Under the pieces are notes generated by a model. That model had not been told where the DNA came from and did not search any database. It saw only the letters and a program-made list of their open reading frames with translations. DNA of 64,000 nucleotides, from positions 62,001-126,000 of the forward strand of contig NZ_JAJEWL010000002.1 of assembly GCF_020687695.1 (NCBI RefSeq), given 5' to 3'. The position numbers and the translations under genes were made by a program. Positions 8,685 through 19,721 of this stretch are shown one piece after another (the first letter of the stretch is position 1; the number at the start of each line of letters is the position of its first letter). This DNA comes from Pusillimonas sp. MFBS29. GTDB lineage: Bacteria > Pseudomonadota > Gammaproteobacteria > Burkholderiales > Burkholderiaceae_B.

Positions 8685-9020
8685 TCAGGACTTTGAAACA
8701 AGTGCCAGTAGCTTCGCTCGTACCTGTGCCAGCTCGGTTACGCCAGCACGCCCATGATGGCTGATGCTGGCGTGGGCCCAGTCTATGCTCTTGATCTGAT
8801 CGGACAGCACGGCCACAGGACGGTCGGAGTCGAGTATGACTTCGAAGGGATAGCCTTTGATGTCGGTTGAGATCGCACAGCAGACCATGAGCCCGGTTTT
8901 CTTATTGTAAGCCATGGGACTGAGTACCAACGCTGCTTTGTAACTGTCGACGCCATGGCCGATTTGTTCAAAGTGTACGTGGACGATGTCTCCGGTATCG
9001 GGCGTATAGCGTTTGTTCAT
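8685..9020 (-). CDS. mazF: MazF/PemK-type mRNA interferase toxin
   Basis: Toxin of a MazEF module, a ribosome-independent endoribonuclease that cuts mRNA at short motifs. The 111 residues show the PemK/MazF fold pattern: a GDIVHVHF strand near the N-terminus, then Y-K-A-A-LVLSP, a VCCAISTDIKGYP block and the SDQIKSIDW motif characteristic of the family. It has a GGGGGA ribosome-binding site and starts 28 bp after the mazE stop, so the pair is one transcript. This is a chromosomal toxin-antitoxin pair lying between fnr and clpB. Confidence 0.92.
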   Translation of the reverse strand: MNKRYTPDTGDIVHVHFEQIGHGVDSYKAALVLSPMAYNKKTGLMVCCAISTDIKGYPFEVILDSDRPVAVLSDQIKSIDWAHASISHHGRAGVTELAQVRAKLLALVSKS

Positions 9021-9048
9021 ATCAATTCCCCCCTTTGCGTTGACAGGG

Positions 9049-9279
9049 CTATTCGCCTGCCGCGCCGAAGTCTATCTCGGGATGCAGGTTCTTGGGCTTG
9101 ATGCCGCTTAGTAGTTGCCCCAGCAGGTATTCCTGCTCGCGCAGGGGCTGGATTACGATGGAGTTACGTTCGAGCCGGATCTCGACGATGTCGTCAGGAC
9201 TTAGCTTGAGCGATTTGAGCATCGAGGAGGGCAGACGGATTGCCGCGCTATTGCCCCATTTCTTGATTGCACCGCGCAT
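9049..9279 (-). CDS. mazE: MazE-type antitoxin
   Basis: Antitoxin for the MazF downstream: 76 residues with an N-terminal AbrB-like swapped-hairpin DNA-binding domain (KWGNSAAIRLPSSMLKSL, then the VEIRLERNSIVI strand) and a short acidic C-terminus that should wrap the toxin. ATG 9279 was preferred over an in-frame ATG at 9312 because it has a strong AAGGAG site and matches the usual MRxxIKKWGNS start. Such antitoxins normally repress their own promoter. A weak candidate promoter lies upstream but no clear operator was seen. Confidence 0.92.
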   Translation of the reverse strand: MRGAIKKWGNSAAIRLPSSMLKSLKLSPDDIVEIRLERNSIVIQPLREQEYLLGQLLSGIKPKNLHPEIDFGAAGE

Positions 9280-9361
9280 GGCCTTCTCCTTGAAAATGGG
9301 CATGAAACTCACCCCTGTTAGTGTAATCGTTGTCTCGCCTTTGATGTAAGCCCCTGTGACC

Positions 9362-9391
9362 CTTGAAATTTTTCACTTCAGCCGCACATAT
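9362..9391 (+). promoter_or_regulatory. Candidate heat-shock (sigma-32) promoter of clpB
   Basis: CTTGAAA at 9362-9368 matches the sigma-32 -35 element. CCGCACATAT, starting about 13 bp later, is a moderate match to the CCCCAT-type -10. It would start transcription about 35-40 bp before the clpB ATG. clpB is a classic heat-shock gene, which supports the call; the -10 match is imperfect. Confidence 0.5.
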
Positions 9392-9433
9392 TCACTATTC
9401 GGGCGATAGCCCCCACCATTCAGTGAAAAGATC

Positions 9434-12028
9434 ATGCGATTCGATAAACTTACCACCAAGTTTCAGCAGGCTATTGCCGACGCGCAAAGTCTTGCTGTCA
9501 AAAACGACAATCAATATATAGAACCCGCACACGTGCTGGCCGCCCTGCTTGCCGATGCTGACAGCGGAGCCGCCAGTCTGCTGGCCCGTTCCGGCGTTGC
9601 CGTCAAGCGCTTGGCCACCAGTGTGGATACCCTGATAGAAGGCCTGCCACGGGTGCAGGGTGCGGAAGGCAATATACAGGTCAGCCGCGACCTGCAGACG
9701 GTACTTGCCCGTACGGACAAAGAAGCGTCCAATCGCGGCGACACCTATATTGCCAGCGAACTGTTTCTGCTGGCGCTGTCTGACGACAAAGGGGAAGCTG
9801 GACGCTTGCTGCGTGAGGCCGGCTTGCAACGCAAAGCCCTGGAAACCGCCATCGAGGCAGTACGTGGCGGTGCGTCGATGTCCGACTCCGAGGGTGAATC
9901 CAACCGCGAAGCCCTGGCCAAATACACCACAGACCTTACCGAGCGTGCCCGACTGGGCAAGCTGGACCCGGTCATAGGCCGCGATGACGAAATCCGTCGC
10001 TCCATACAGATTCTGCAGCGCCGCACCAAAAACAACCCGGTTCTGATCGGTGAGCCTGGCGTGGGCAAGACCGCCATCGTTGAAGGGCTGGCCCAACGCA
10101 TCGTCAACAACGAGGTGCCTGAAACGCTGAAAGGCAAGCGCGTGCTGTCGCTGGATATGGCTGCCTTGCTGGCAGGAGCCAAGTACCGTGGCGAGTTCGA
10201 GGAACGCCTGAAGGCCGTCCTGAAGGAACTGTCGCAGGACGACGGTCGAACCATTGTATTTATCGACGAGCTGCACACCATGGTGGGCGCCGGCAAGGCT
10301 GAAGGCGCCATGGATGCCGGCAATATGCTCAAGCCGGCCTTGTCCAGGGGCGAGCTGCACTGCATCGGCGCCACGACGCTCGACGAATACCGCAAGTACA
10401 TTGAAAAAGATGCTGCGCTGGAGCGCCGTTTCCAGAAAGTACTGATCAACGAGCCCGATGTGGAATCGACCATTGCCATATTGCGCGGGCTGCAGGAGCG
10501 CTACGAGCTGCACCATGGCGTGGCCATCACCGACCCCGCCATTGTGGCGGCCGCCGAGCTGTCCAATCGTTACATCACCGATCGTTTCCTGCCTGACAAG
10601 GCCATAGACCTGATCGATGAGGCGGCAGCACGGATACGCATGGAAATCGACTCCAAGCCCGAAGTCATGGACAGACTGGACCGCCGCATCATTCAGTTGA
10701 AGATCGAGCGCGAGGCTGTCAACAAAGACACTGACGAAGGCTCGCAACGCAGGCTCAAGGCGATTGAAGATGAGCTGGTCAAGTTGCAGCGTGAATACAA
10801 CGACTTTGAAGAAGTCTGGAAGTCGGAAAAAGCCGCTGTGCAGGGTTCGCAAGCCATCAAGGAAGAAATCGAGCGCGTCCGTGCAGAGATGGCGGAGCTG
10901 CAGCGCAAGGGGCAGTTCGACAAGCTGGCCGAGCTGCAGTATGGCAAGCTGCCGGAACTCGAAGGCCGCTTGCAGTCGGCCGAGGAAAGCCAGCAGCAGA
11001 AAGAAGAGACCGACCGGCCACGCCTTCTGCGTACCCAGGTGGGTGCCGAAGAGATCGCCGAGGTCGTTTCGCGCGCCACGGGCATTCCTGTCTCCAAGAT
11101 GATGCAGGGTGAACGCGACAAGCTGCTGAAAATGGAAGACTTCCTGCATCAGCGTGTGGTGGGCCAGGACGAGGCCGTCACTTTGGTGGCCGATGCCATA
11201 CGCCGCTCGCGTGCCGGATTGTCAGATCCGTCAAGGCCCTACGGTTCCTTCCTGTTCCTTGGGCCTACCGGTGTGGGCAAGACCGAACTGACCAAGGCCC
11301 TGGCGAATTTCCTGTTCGACTCGGAAGAGCACATGATACGCATCGATATGAGCGAGTTCATGGAGAAGCATTCGGTCGCACGCCTGATCGGTGCGCCTCC
11401 GGGCTATGTGGGCTACGAAGAGGGCGGCTACCTGACCGAGGCGGTCAGGCGCAAGCCCTATAGCGTGGTCTTGCTGGACGAGGTCGAGAAGGCCCACCCC
11501 GATGTCTTCAACGTGTTGTTGCAGGTGCTTGATGATGGCCGGCTGACCGATGGCCAGGGCCGCACTGTGGATTTCCGCAATACGGTGATCATCATGACTT
11601 CGAATCTGGGTTCGCAGCATATCCAGAGCATGGCCGGCCAGCCTTACGAGGTGGTGAAGGAAGTGATCTGGGATGAACTCAAGCAGTCATTCCGGCCCGA
11701 GTTCCTGAACCGCATAGATGAGGTGGTGGTGTTTCATGGTCTGGAAGCCAAGCATATTGAGTCCATTGCACGAATTCAGCTGCAACGCCTGGGTCAGCGC
11801 CTGGCCGAAAGGGATATGCGACTCGAGGTGTCGGATGCCGCTCTGGCGCAACTGGCACGCGCCGGTTTTGATCCGGTGTTCGGGGCGCGTCCCTTGAAGC
11901 GTGCGATTCAGCAGCATATCGAGAATCCGGTTGCGCGGCTGATTCTGGAGGGCAAGTTCGGGCCCAAGGATGTAGTGCCCGTGGATTGGCAGGATGACGA
12001 GTTCGTGTTCTCACGGACCCTGCAGTAA
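9434..12028 (+). CDS. clpB: ATP-dependent disaggregase ClpB
   Basis: Hsp100 chaperone that, with DnaK, pulls proteins out of aggregates after heat stress. It has an N-terminal Clp repeat domain (1-145) and a first AAA+ module with Walker A GEPGVGKT at 206. A coiled-coil middle domain typical of ClpB (about 400-530, rich in E, K and R) follows, then a second AAA+ module with GPTGVGKT at 610. The 864 residues are full length. The middle domain separates it from ClpA and ClpC. It is transcribed alone, behind a likely sigma-32 promoter, and runs into a large palindromic element 8 bp after its stop. Confidence 0.98.
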   Translation: MRFDKLTTKFQQAIADAQSLAVKNDNQYIEPAHVLAALLADADSGAASLLARSGVAVKRLATSVDTLIEGLPRVQGAEGNIQVSRDLQTVLARTDKEASNRGDTYIASELFLLALSDDKGEAGRLLREAGLQRKALETAIEAVRGGASMSDSEGESNREALAKYTTDLTERARLGKLDPVIGRDDEIRRSIQILQRRTKNNPVLIGEPGVGKTAIVEGLAQRIVNNEVPETLKGKRVLSLDMAALLAGAKYRGEFEERLKAVLKELSQDDGRTIVFIDELHTMVGAGKAEGAMDAGNMLKPALSRGELHCIGATTLDEYRKYIEKDAALERRFQKVLINEPDVESTIAILRGLQERYELHHGVAITDPAIVAAAELSNRYITDRFLPDKAIDLIDEAAARIRMEIDSKPEVMDRLDRRIIQLKIEREAVNKDTDEGSQRRLKAIEDELVKLQREYNDFEEVWKSEKAAVQGSQAIKEEIERVRAEMAELQRKGQFDKLAELQYGKLPELEGRLQSAEESQQQKEETDRPRLLRTQVGAEEIAEVVSRATGIPVSKMMQGERDKLLKMEDFLHQRVVGQDEAVTLVADAIRRSRAGLSDPSRPYGSFLFLGPTGVGKTELTKALANFLFDSEEHMIRIDMSEFMEKHSVARLIGAPPGYVGYEEGGYLTEAVRRKPYSVVLLDEVEKAHPDVFNVLLQVLDDGRLTDGQGRTVDFRNTVIIMTSNLGSQHIQSMAGQPYEVVKEVIWDELKQSFRPEFLNRIDEVVVFHGLEAKHIESIARIQLQRLGQRLAERDMRLEVSDAALAQLARAGFDPVFGARPLKRAIQQHIENPVARLILEGKFGPKDVVPVDWQDDEFVFSRTLQ

Positions 12029-12035
12029 TCGACGA

Positions 12036-12306
12036 GCCGGCGGGCCTGAAGGTGGTTCGCCGGCACGCTGAGTCTGGGGGGGGTGTATGCAGGGCAGAGC
12101 AGGCGTTTAGGCGTGCGCCGCGTGCTACGGAAGGGAAGCCGGGGGCAGTCGGCGGGCGCTGTCTGACCGAGCGCAGCGAGGGAGTTCGCCCGCCGCCCGG
12201 CTGGACGACGTAGACGCGGAAGCAAGCGCGCCGTGCCTGCGCCGCCCTGCATACACCCCCCAGACGTCTTTCAAGCGGCTGGCGAACCACCTTCAGGCCC
12301 GCCGGC
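12036..12306. repeat. Large nested palindromic element, copy A
   Basis: A 271-bp palindrome fills the gap between the convergent clpB and queH genes. The outermost arms, 12036-12061 and 12281-12306, are a perfect 26-bp inverted repeat. Next come 12074-12095 with 12244-12263. Further in is a core (about 12099-12240) of nested stems: AGCCGGG 12137-12143 with 12196-12202, and CGGCGGGCG 12150-12158 with 12187-12195. These close a 28-nt loop that contains GAGCGCAGCGA. The core recurs at 45299-45440. It has no coding potential on either strand. It may act as a two-way terminator, but is far larger than one needs to be. Confidence 0.85.
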
Positions 12307-12332
12307 GGTGATCAGAACCTGGCCGGTGTACA

Positions 12333-13013
12333 TCAGGACTCGGGCGGAGGATTGAGCGTCAGCTCATCCTTGCCATAGAACTTGATCCCTATTTTGATAC
12401 GGTCGCGCCCCTGGGCACGACGATGACGGTTGGTATCGCGCAGCGAATACACACAACCACAGTATTCCTGCTGATAGAACTCTTCGCGCTTGCTGATTTC
12501 TATCATGCGGGCTGAACCGCCACCCTTGCGCCAGTTGTAGGTCCAGTAGATCAGTTCGGGATAGCGTGCTGCCGCGCGCTCGCCACAACCATTGATCTGG
12601 TTCATGTCCTTCCAGCGCGAAATCCCCAATGAACTGCTGATGGTGTCAAAGCCGTGTTCATGCGCATACAAGGCCGTACGCTCAAAGCGCATGTCAAAGC
12701 ATACCGTGCAGCGCGCGCCACGCTCAGGCTCGTCTTCCAGACCCTTGACCCGCTCGAACCAGTTGTCGCGATCATAATCGGCATCGATGAACTCGATATT
12801 GTGCTGCTGGGCGAAGCGGATATTTTCTTCCTTGCGGATCTCGTACTCGCGGTCGGGATGGATATTGGGATTGTAGAAATAGATGGAGTAGTCAATGCCC
12901 GAGGCCGTCATGGCCTCCATGACCTCGCCCGAGCAGGGGGCACAGCAAGAATGCAGCAGCACCTTCTTGCGGTTATCGGGCAAAACGAGCTTGGGGCGTT
13001 GAAAAGTAGACAT
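12333..13013 (-). CDS. queH: Epoxyqueuosine reductase QueH
   Basis: QueH (formerly DUF208) carries out the last step of queuosine biosynthesis, reducing epoxyqueuosine to queuosine in tRNA. It is the cobalamin-independent alternative to QueG. The 226 residues contain the conserved cysteine sets HSCCAPC (C23, C24, C27), RCTVC (C102, C105) and YCGC (C185, C187), which bind an iron-sulfur cluster and a second metal. ATG 13013 is taken as start. It is monocistronic or follows glnE on the same strand after a 59-bp gap. Confidence 0.93.
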   Translation of the reverse strand: MSTFQRPKLVLPDNRKKVLLHSCCAPCSGEVMEAMTASGIDYSIYFYNPNIHPDREYEIRKEENIRFAQQHNIEFIDADYDRDNWFERVKGLEDEPERGARCTVCFDMRFERTALYAHEHGFDTISSSLGISRWKDMNQINGCGERAAARYPELIYWTYNWRKGGGSARMIEISKREEFYQQEYCGCVYSLRDTNRHRRAQGRDRIKIGIKFYGKDELTLNPPPES

Positions 13014-13072
13014 GGCAAAAAAAGCTGCCGCAGTTAAGGCAACTGTGCTGATGAGTGGCTGAAAGTCCTATT

Positions 13073-15844
13073 TTAGTCTTCTATCACCTGATTCCAAAGC
13101 GCGTGCACCGCCGCACGTTCTTCAGTGAGCTGATCATTGGGCACACGTGCCTTTTCGGCACCCTGCAAACGCAGGGCATGCTGCCGTTTCCTGAAGGAAC
13201 GGTAAGCGTCACCCGCCCTGGAGGCCAGGCCGGAGGGAATCAGCCCTGATTCGGCGGCCAGCCGCAGCAGCGTGATATTGCCGAGATTTTCGAGCAGGGC
13301 GGGGTGCTGTTGCGCATGACAGAGCACCATATACTGCGTGACGAACTCGATATCCACCATGCCGCCCCGATCATGTTTCAGGTCAAAATCCTGGGTGGGA
13401 TTCGGGTGACCGGCACTGATCTTCTGACGCATTCCGCGTACTTCCTCTTTGAACGCTACAGGATCACGCGGGAGCAGTAGCACCTGCCGGCGGATTTGTT
13501 CGAATCGCTGTCCGATTTCAGGGTCTCCGGTAATGAAGCGGGCCCGGGTAATGGCCTGGTGCTCCCAGGCCCATGCGTGATGAGTCTGATACTGTTCAAA
13601 GGCGTCGATCGACACGGCAAGCAGGCCGGCATCGCCGTCAGGGCGCAGCCTCAGGTCGATTTCGTAGAGTCGACCGGATGAGGTCATGGTGGATAACCAC
13701 GACACCATGCGACGACCCAGCTTGGCATACAGCTCGCTCGCCTCATCGGTGGGCTCGTCGTACAGGAACACCAGATCAAGGTCGGAGGCGTAACCCAGCT
13801 CTTTGCCACCCAGGCGGCCGTAGGCAATGATGGCGAAACGGGGCGGAGCCAGGTTGTCGCGCTTGCCGCGGGGCTGCACGGCAGGCCACACACGGTTTAT
13901 CGTTTCGGCCAGCATCATGTCTGCCAGCGCCGAAAGCCGGTCGCCCAACTGTTCTACCGTTAGTACGCCTTCCAGATCCTGGGCCAGGAGCTGAAAGGTG
14001 ATCTGGTGCTGCGTGTCGCGCATCAGGTTCATTTGTTGCTCGATATCGGGCTGCCCGTCGGCCAGGACGCAGGCATCGAGCTCGTCGTGCAATTGCCGCG
14101 CGATCTGCTCAAAATCGGGCGGAGCGAGCAGCGAATGCCATTCGATCAGACTATCGAGCAGCATGGGATAGCGGGTCAGGAATTCAGAGGCCCAGGTGCT
14201 TGCGCTGATGATACGGGTGACACGTGCGAGGGTCTCGGGGTACTCGGCCAGCAAGGCAAGATAGGCACTACGCTGGGCGATATGCTCGATCAGGGCCAGC
14301 AGCCTGACCGCCGTGGTTTCCGGTGATTCCGTTCTGGCTGCCATATCGACGACGGTGGGCAGCAGGGCTTCCACGCGTTTTCGGCTGGTGCCCGACAGGC
14401 TGCGGATGCGGTGGCTGTCGAGAAAGGACTCGACCCGTTGCGATACCGCTTGCGCCTGATCACCTATACGTTGCTGGATATGGTCGCCCAGGTCGGCGCA
14501 GGGTGCCTGCGACTGGCTGGGTGTGGCGTCGTCGCCATCGTCGTTGCCCATGCCCGCGATTCTGAAGGCGTTGCGAAAGGTTTTCGAGACGAATGCGCGC
14601 AGCGCCGCGAGCTTTTCCTCGAAGGCGTCCTGCTCCATACCCATGGCGTGGGCCAGGTCGGTACATGCTTGCGGGTCACGCGGCAGCAGATGGGTCTGCT
14701 CGTCGTCGCGATACTGCAGCAGGTGCTCGACCTGTCGCAGAAAATCATAGGCAACGGCCAGTTGTTCAGCTACGTCGGCTGCGATGAGTCCGGCCTTGTT
14801 CTGCTTGTCGAGGGCAGCGAGCAGCCCACGCTGTTGCAGTGAAGGCATGCGCCCACCCCGTATCAGCTGACTAAGCTGTACGACGAACTCTATTTCACGG
14901 ATGCCGCCTTCGCCCAGCTTGATATTGTGCACGGTATCCACCCCGTTGCGGGCCAGCGCACGTTTCTGCCAGTCCAGCCGTATGCGTTCGCGCAAGCCGC
15001 GCAACGCGGCCAGTGCGTCGAAATCAAAATACTTGCGGTAGACAAAAGGCTTGCGCAAGGCTTCCAGCTGTTCGATTTGTGAACGAGGTGCGCTGTCTGG
15101 AAAGGCCTGGCAGCGGATGACCCGTCCTTTGAGCCAGGCATATCTTTCCCATTCCCGACCCTGGGTGACCAGATAGTTCTCCAGTGCATCCAGGCTCCAG
15201 GCCAGGGGGCCGGAGTCGCCGTCTGGACGCAGGCGCAGGTCAGTGCGAAAAACCTGGCCATCGGCATCGATTTCGGACAGCACCGGCATCATGCGCTGCG
15301 TGACGCGGCCGTAGAATTCGTGGTGGCTGATCTTGCGGCGTCCGGTGGTTTCGCCTTCTTCGCCATAGATCATGATCAGATCGATGTCTGATGATACATT
15401 CAGTTCCTTGCCACCGAGCTTGCCCATTCCTACAATTAACAGCTCCTGGGGCTTGCCCGTGTTGGGGTCAACGGGTACGCCGTGTGTTTCGGCCAGGCTG
15501 GCGGCAACGCTTCTATAGGCTTCGGCCACCGCCAGATCAGCCAGTACAGACATGGCACCCGTAACTTCCTGCAAGGATGCGGTGCGGTTCAGGTCACGTA
15601 CCATCGCCGTGAAGAATACGCGTTCGCGCAGCTTGCGCAGTACGCGTCGCACATCGCTTACGGCCAGGATGGCATCGGTTTCGTCGCCTTTGAGCTCGTA
15701 AAACCACTGCAGTATGGTTTTGCGGTTAAGTGTCTGGCTGGCTGCATTGATCAGCCATTGTTCAAAAGCCGTATTGGCGATTAGTTTGCGGCGCAGTGCA
15801 CCTGACCAGCGCAGTGCGGGCTCTAATATGGTGGCTTCAGACAT
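13073..15844 (-). CDS. glnE: Bifunctional glutamine synthetase adenylyltransferase/deadenylase
   Basis: GlnE attaches and removes AMP on glutamine synthetase in response to PII and glutamine. Two nucleotidyltransferase-type domains are visible in tandem. The N-terminal removal domain has [16 protein letters not shown] at about residue 140. The C-terminal transfer domain has [16 protein letters not shown] at about residue 670. The 923 residues from ATG 15844 match the family (946 in E. coli). An in-frame extension to 15997 overlaps the divergent yhdP-family gene and has no family support. No good Shine-Dalgarno precedes the chosen ATG. Confidence 0.95.
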   Translation of the reverse strand: MSEATILEPALRWSGALRRKLIANTAFEQWLINAASQTLNRKTILQWFYELKGDETDAILAVSDVRRVLRKLRERVFFTAMVRDLNRTASLQEVTGAMSVLADLAVAEAYRSVAASLAETHGVPVDPNTGKPQELLIVGMGKLGGKELNVSSDIDLIMIYGEEGETTGRRKISHHEFYGRVTQRMMPVLSEIDADGQVFRTDLRLRPDGDSGPLAWSLDALENYLVTQGREWERYAWLKGRVIRCQAFPDSAPRSQIEQLEALRKPFVYRKYFDFDALAALRGLRERIRLDWQKRALARNGVDTVHNIKLGEGGIREIEFVVQLSQLIRGGRMPSLQQRGLLAALDKQNKAGLIAADVAEQLAVAYDFLRQVEHLLQYRDDEQTHLLPRDPQACTDLAHAMGMEQDAFEEKLAALRAFVSKTFRNAFRIAGMGNDDGDDATPSQSQAPCADLGDHIQQRIGDQAQAVSQRVESFLDSHRIRSLSGTSRKRVEALLPTVVDMAARTESPETTAVRLLALIEHIAQRSAYLALLAEYPETLARVTRIISASTWASEFLTRYPMLLDSLIEWHSLLAPPDFEQIARQLHDELDACVLADGQPDIEQQMNLMRDTQHQITFQLLAQDLEGVLTVEQLGDRLSALADMMLAETINRVWPAVQPRGKRDNLAPPRFAIIAYGRLGGKELGYASDLDLVFLYDEPTDEASELYAKLGRRMVSWLSTMTSSGRLYEIDLRLRPDGDAGLLAVSIDAFEQYQTHHAWAWEHQAITRARFITGDPEIGQRFEQIRRQVLLLPRDPVAFKEEVRGMRQKISAGHPNPTQDFDLKHDRGGMVDIEFVTQYMVLCHAQQHPALLENLGNITLLRLAAESGLIPSGLASRAGDAYRSFRKRQHALRLQGAEKARVPNDQLTEERAAVHALWNQVIED

Positions 15845-15939
15845 AAGGAATGCAAAAATAAGGAAATAGCAGTAGCTCGACTGCCAAAAAAACGGGTACA
15901 ACCCAAGATACACAAATATTACAGGCCCCGGTTCAATCT

Positions 15940-18900
15940 GTGCTTCAATTTTCTTTGTCCCTCCTAAAGCTTGTCGGAAAAGTAGCGCTGATTGCATACT
16001 TTGTGCTGGGGCTTTTGTTTCTGGGTGCCCGCTACTGGTTTTTTCCCAATATCGACCAATGGCGCCCCCGCATCGAGCAGCACCTGTCAGATGCGCTCAA
16101 CGCCAATGTCAGCCTCGGGCCCATAGCGGTCGACTGGAAGGGGCTGAACCCCCGGCTGCGGGCCCAGGACGTCGAGTTCACTGATACAGACGAGCGCAGC
16201 CTGCTCGAGGTTCCGTCCGTGCAGGCAACGATCAGCTGGCGTAGTCTGTTCAGCGGTCAGCTGGAACTGGACAACCTTGAGGCAACCGGGCTGGATGTCA
16301 CACTACGCCGTGATATGCACGACGAGGTCTGGGTCATGGGACGCTCGTTCAGTCTGGGCAAACCGGTTTCGTCACCTGAAAAGGCCAGCGGCGTACTCGA
16401 CTGGCTACTGGATCAGCGCCAGATCAGGCTAGGTGCCGCCACGCTGCGCTGGATCGACGAAGAACGAAGTGCACCTCCTTTGGTACTGGAACAGGTCAAC
16501 TTGACGTTGACCAATCAGCATACCGATCATCGCTTTATGCTGCAGGCCGATATTCCCGAGGCATTGGGAACATCGCTGGACCTGCGCGGTGAATTCGCAC
16601 ATACCCCGCGGGATAAGTCTGCGCCGCTGGATTTGAACGAAGGGCGGGGGCAGTTGTATGCGCACGTAGAGAATATGCATCCCGTGGGGTGGGCACCCTG
16701 GATAGACTTGCCGCAAAGCTTCAGGTCGGGTCAGTTATCGGTGCGCAGCTGGCTCAAGTTCAATGAAGGCGCCGTACAGTCCCTGACGTCGGATATCAGA
16801 GTGCTGAACGGGCACTGGTCGTCCACGCAATATGGGGCCAGGGCAGCTTATGTGCGTCTGTTCATGTCCGGCCCTTGGGATGATTACCAGCGCCTGCTTG
16901 CACAGGATGGCGCTACACCGGTTGTGCCCGATCCGGATCAGGCCGATGGGGTGGAATATCGTCTGCTGGCGCAGGCGCTCGAGATCGAGGCGCCCGCCGT
17001 ATTCGAACTTCCGCTGACGTTGGACGATCTGGTGTCGCGGGGCAAGGTACAGCGCCCGGATATGGGCTGGCAGGTTCAGGCCGCACAGCTGGATCTGGCC
17101 AGTCAGAGCCTGAAAGCAAGCCTGCATGGCAACTGGCGCCAGCACGGCCTGGATTCGGCAGGCCTGATCGATATGCAAGGCAAGATCACGCATTTGTCCG
17201 TTCCAGCGATCCGGAACTACCTGCCCAGCGATATCAACCAGGATGCTCGTGACTGGCTTGGGTACGGTCTGGTTGCCGGCAATATTACCGATGCCAGCCT
17301 GGTCCTGCAGGGCTACCTGGATGATTTCCCCTTCAATAATGAGATGGAGCAGGGCGACTTCCGGATGGAAGGCCGGTTCGCCGATACGATCATTGATTAT
17401 CTGCCGGCCCAGGGCAAGGAGCCAGGATGGCCACGCCTGGTTGACATGCACGGCCGTGTAACGTTGAACGGTGCGGATCTGACCCTTTTTGCCGAGCAGG
17501 CTGTCATGTGGCCGGCGACCGGGAAATCCATACAGCTGCATGATGTGCAGGCACGCATCCCCGACCTTGAAAGCGACCCTGTACTCAGCATTGCGGGCGA
17601 GACGACGGCGCCTGCCAGTACTTATCTTGCCTTGATGACGCATAGTCCTTTGGGTGAAATGCTTGACAGGCAATTTAATGACTCGACCGCCACTGGCAAC
17701 TGGGATGTGCCGCTGGCACTGACGATACCGCTGATGCATAGCCGGGACACCACGGTGAAAGGCTCGATACGCTTCACCGACAACGATGTGCGCCTTACGC
17801 CTGAAATGCCTGCGTACACCAATGTAAAGGGGACGCTGGATTTCACCGATACGGGTTTTGCCACGACTGGCCTGAAAGGTCAGCTGCTGGGTGGGCTGCT
17901 CACGCTCGAAGGCGGCGTAGGGGGGGCACAGAAGGGCTTGCAGATGCATGGCACAACCACGGCCAGCGCGCTGACCGACTACACCGGTCTTGAAGGCATG
18001 AAGCGGCTGACGGGGCGTACAGCCTACAAGGCAAGTCTGCAGCAGGGCAAAGGCAAATACAGAGGCTATATCCTGGATATTCATTCCGACTTAAGCGGAA
18101 TGGCCCTGAACTTTCCGCCGCCCCTGGGCAAGTCTGCAGGGCAGGCCTTGCCCTTGCACATTACATGGCGGCGCCTTGCCGACGGCAAGAGTGCGTCGTT
18201 GGACGTTGCGTTGGGCGACCAGATCAAGGCCAGTCTGTTGCACCAGGAAGGCCTGAAGGATACGGCCTATTTTCACGCGGGTGCGTTGGGCGTCAATCAG
18301 CCGTTGGATCTGCCTGCCTCGGGCATGATGCTGGATTTACGCTATCCACGCGTGGATATCGATGCCTGGAGGTCGCTGATTACGGAGTTCTCCAACACCT
18401 TGCCGGGCGTGGCCGGCACCCGTAGCCAGCCACTGCTGCCGGCCGTCCATCAAGTGCGGCTACAGTCCGACAAGGTGACATTCCAGGGGGCGATGCTCGA
18501 TACCCTTACCTTTACGGCCAGTCATCCAGAACCACAGCAGTGGCGGGTAGACATCAGTTCGTCCCAAACGGCCGGTACCTTGCTCTGGCGCATGGCGAAT
18601 GGCCGGATAGCCGGCCATGTAGATGCCAGTTTTGACCGCCTGTCCCTGGGCAGCGAGCAGAAGAAGGCAGCTACCGCGGAGCACGAAGAACTACAGTTCA
18701 CCGACGAGCTGGATATTCCTGGCGTGAATCTGCATATCAGGAAATTTCGTCTGTACGGACAAAACGTCGGTGAGCTCTCGTTGACCGGTGTGAATCAATC
18801 GCGCGGGGTTCTGTGGCGCCTGGAGCGCTTGGTGTTGAAGAGCCCTTCGGCCGAGTTGAGCGGTTCGGGTGAGTGGCGGCTGCGGGGGGCAAATCGCGGT

Positions 18901-19629
18901 TTGTCGCTGGATGCCGAAGCGCGTATTACCGACCTGGGTGCTTATCTGGATCAGATCGGCCAGGAAGATGTGATGAAGGCAGGAGAGGGCACCGTCAAGG
19001 GCAAGCTTGAATGGCACAACATGCCGTGGGCATTCAGCAAGTCGGATCTGGACGGAGAGATCACATTCAATTTAAGCAAGGGACGTTTCAGCATGCTGAA
19101 CTCCTATTCCGCGCGCTTGCTTGAGCTTCTGTCGCTGCAATCGGTCAAGCGCCTGGCGCGTCTGGATTTCAATCCGGCCGGTTTGACCAAGGAAGGCTTC
19201 CCCTATGACGAACTGCTGGGAACGGTGACGGTGGGCAAGGGGCTGATGCGCACCAGTAACTATCGTGTGATCGGGCCGGTTGGCACCATAGTGATAGGCG
19301 GTGACATCAACCTGGTCAGTAAACTGCTGAATCTGGAGGCTGTCGTCATTCCGAATCTGGATATCAGTGGTGCCGCCGTTGCGGCCGGTATCGCCATCAA
19401 TCCCATTGTGGGCGTGGGCGCCTTTCTGACGCAATGGCTGCTGCAGGCGCCGCTGGCCAAGGCGATGACGGTGCAATATCAAATCAACGGTGCCTGGGAC
19501 GATCCGAAAATTACCGAGATATCAGGCTCGTCAACAGCAGCCCGAAACGATACACCCGCCGAGAAGCCGGCCAGGCCTCGGCCCAAAGTCGAGCCCCAAA
19601 GACAATTCGAGGAGCGTCTGGAGCATTAG
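15940..19629 (+). CDS. yhdP: YhdP-family AsmA-like envelope protein
   Basis: A very long protein (1229 residues; E. coli YhdP is about 1266) with one N-terminal membrane helix (about residues 8-30). The rest is a beta-rich periplasmic body, including an N-terminal AsmA-like region ([23 protein letters not shown]) and the C-terminal block around [28 protein letters not shown] written here only as its PNLDISG and NPIVGVG parts. AsmA-like proteins of this class are thought to bridge the envelope and carry phospholipids to the outer membrane. The start is a GTG at 15940 without an obvious ribosome-binding site; a TTG at 15955 is possible. It is divergent from glnE. Confidence 0.9.
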   Translation: MLQFSLSLLKLVGKVALIAYFVLGLLFLGARYWFFPNIDQWRPRIEQHLSDALNANVSLGPIAVDWKGLNPRLRAQDVEFTDTDERSLLEVPSVQATISWRSLFSGQLELDNLEATGLDVTLRRDMHDEVWVMGRSFSLGKPVSSPEKASGVLDWLLDQRQIRLGAATLRWIDEERSAPPLVLEQVNLTLTNQHTDHRFMLQADIPEALGTSLDLRGEFAHTPRDKSAPLDLNEGRGQLYAHVENMHPVGWAPWIDLPQSFRSGQLSVRSWLKFNEGAVQSLTSDIRVLNGHWSSTQYGARAAYVRLFMSGPWDDYQRLLAQDGATPVVPDPDQADGVEYRLLAQALEIEAPAVFELPLTLDDLVSRGKVQRPDMGWQVQAAQLDLASQSLKASLHGNWRQHGLDSAGLIDMQGKITHLSVPAIRNYLPSDINQDARDWLGYGLVAGNITDASLVLQGYLDDFPFNNEMEQGDFRMEGRFADTIIDYLPAQGKEPGWPRLVDMHGRVTLNGADLTLFAEQAVMWPATGKSIQLHDVQARIPDLESDPVLSIAGETTAPASTYLALMTHSPLGEMLDRQFNDSTATGNWDVPLALTIPLMHSRDTTVKGSIRFTDNDVRLTPEMPAYTNVKGTLDFTDTGFATTGLKGQLLGGLLTLEGGVGGAQKGLQMHGTTTASALTDYTGLEGMKRLTGRTAYKASLQQGKGKYRGYILDIHSDLSGMALNFPPPLGKSAGQALPLHITWRRLADGKSASLDVALGDQIKASLLHQEGLKDTAYFHAGALGVNQPLDLPASGMMLDLRYPRVDIDAWRSLITEFSNTLPGVAGTRSQPLLPAVHQVRLQSDKVTFQGAMLDTLTFTASHPEPQQWRVDISSSQTAGTLLWRMANGRIAGHVDASFDRLSLGSEQKKAATAEHEELQFTDELDIPGVNLHIRKFRLYGQNVGELSLTGVNQSRGVLWRLERLVLKSPSAELSGSGEWRLRGANRGLSLDAEARITDLGAYLDQIGQEDVMKAGEGTVKGKLEWHNMPWAFSKSDLDGEITFNLSKGRFSMLNSYSARLLELLSLQSVKRLARLDFNPAGLTKEGFPYDELLGTVTVGKGLMRTSNYRVIGPVGTIVIGGDINLVSKLLNLEAVVIPNLDISGAAVAAGIAINPIVGVGAFLTQWLLQAPLAKAMTVQYQINGAWDDPKITEISGSSTAARNDTPAEKPARPRPKVEPQRQFEERLEH

Positions 19630-19651
19630 GAGCCGGAGCGGTAAAAACTCA

Positions 19652-19694
19652 GGGCCTGTCGAGCCCGGATGACGGTTCCGGTCTGGACAGGCCC
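19652..19694. terminator. Bidirectional hairpin between yhdP and gdhA
   Basis: GGGCCTGTC (19652-19660) pairs with GACAGGCCC (19686-19694). A nested CCGGA/TCCGG stem sits inside. It lies between two convergent genes, so it probably ends both transcripts. No T-run is present on either side. Confidence 0.6.
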
Positions 19695-19721
19695 CGCAGG
19701 GTGCTGTGCTGGAGCAGCAGC

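Noticed and set aside
9395-11149. A 584-codon open frame on the minus strand
   Set aside because: It lies wholly opposite clpB, has no family resemblance, and reflects the third-position bias of a high-GC gene.
11679-12290. A 203-codon minus-strand frame spanning the clpB end and palindrome A
   Set aside because: It crosses a conserved gene and a palindrome and has no ribosome-binding site or family.
16735-18084. A 449-codon minus-strand frame opposite the yhdP-family gene
   Set aside because: Antisense shadow of a coding region, without recognisable motif.
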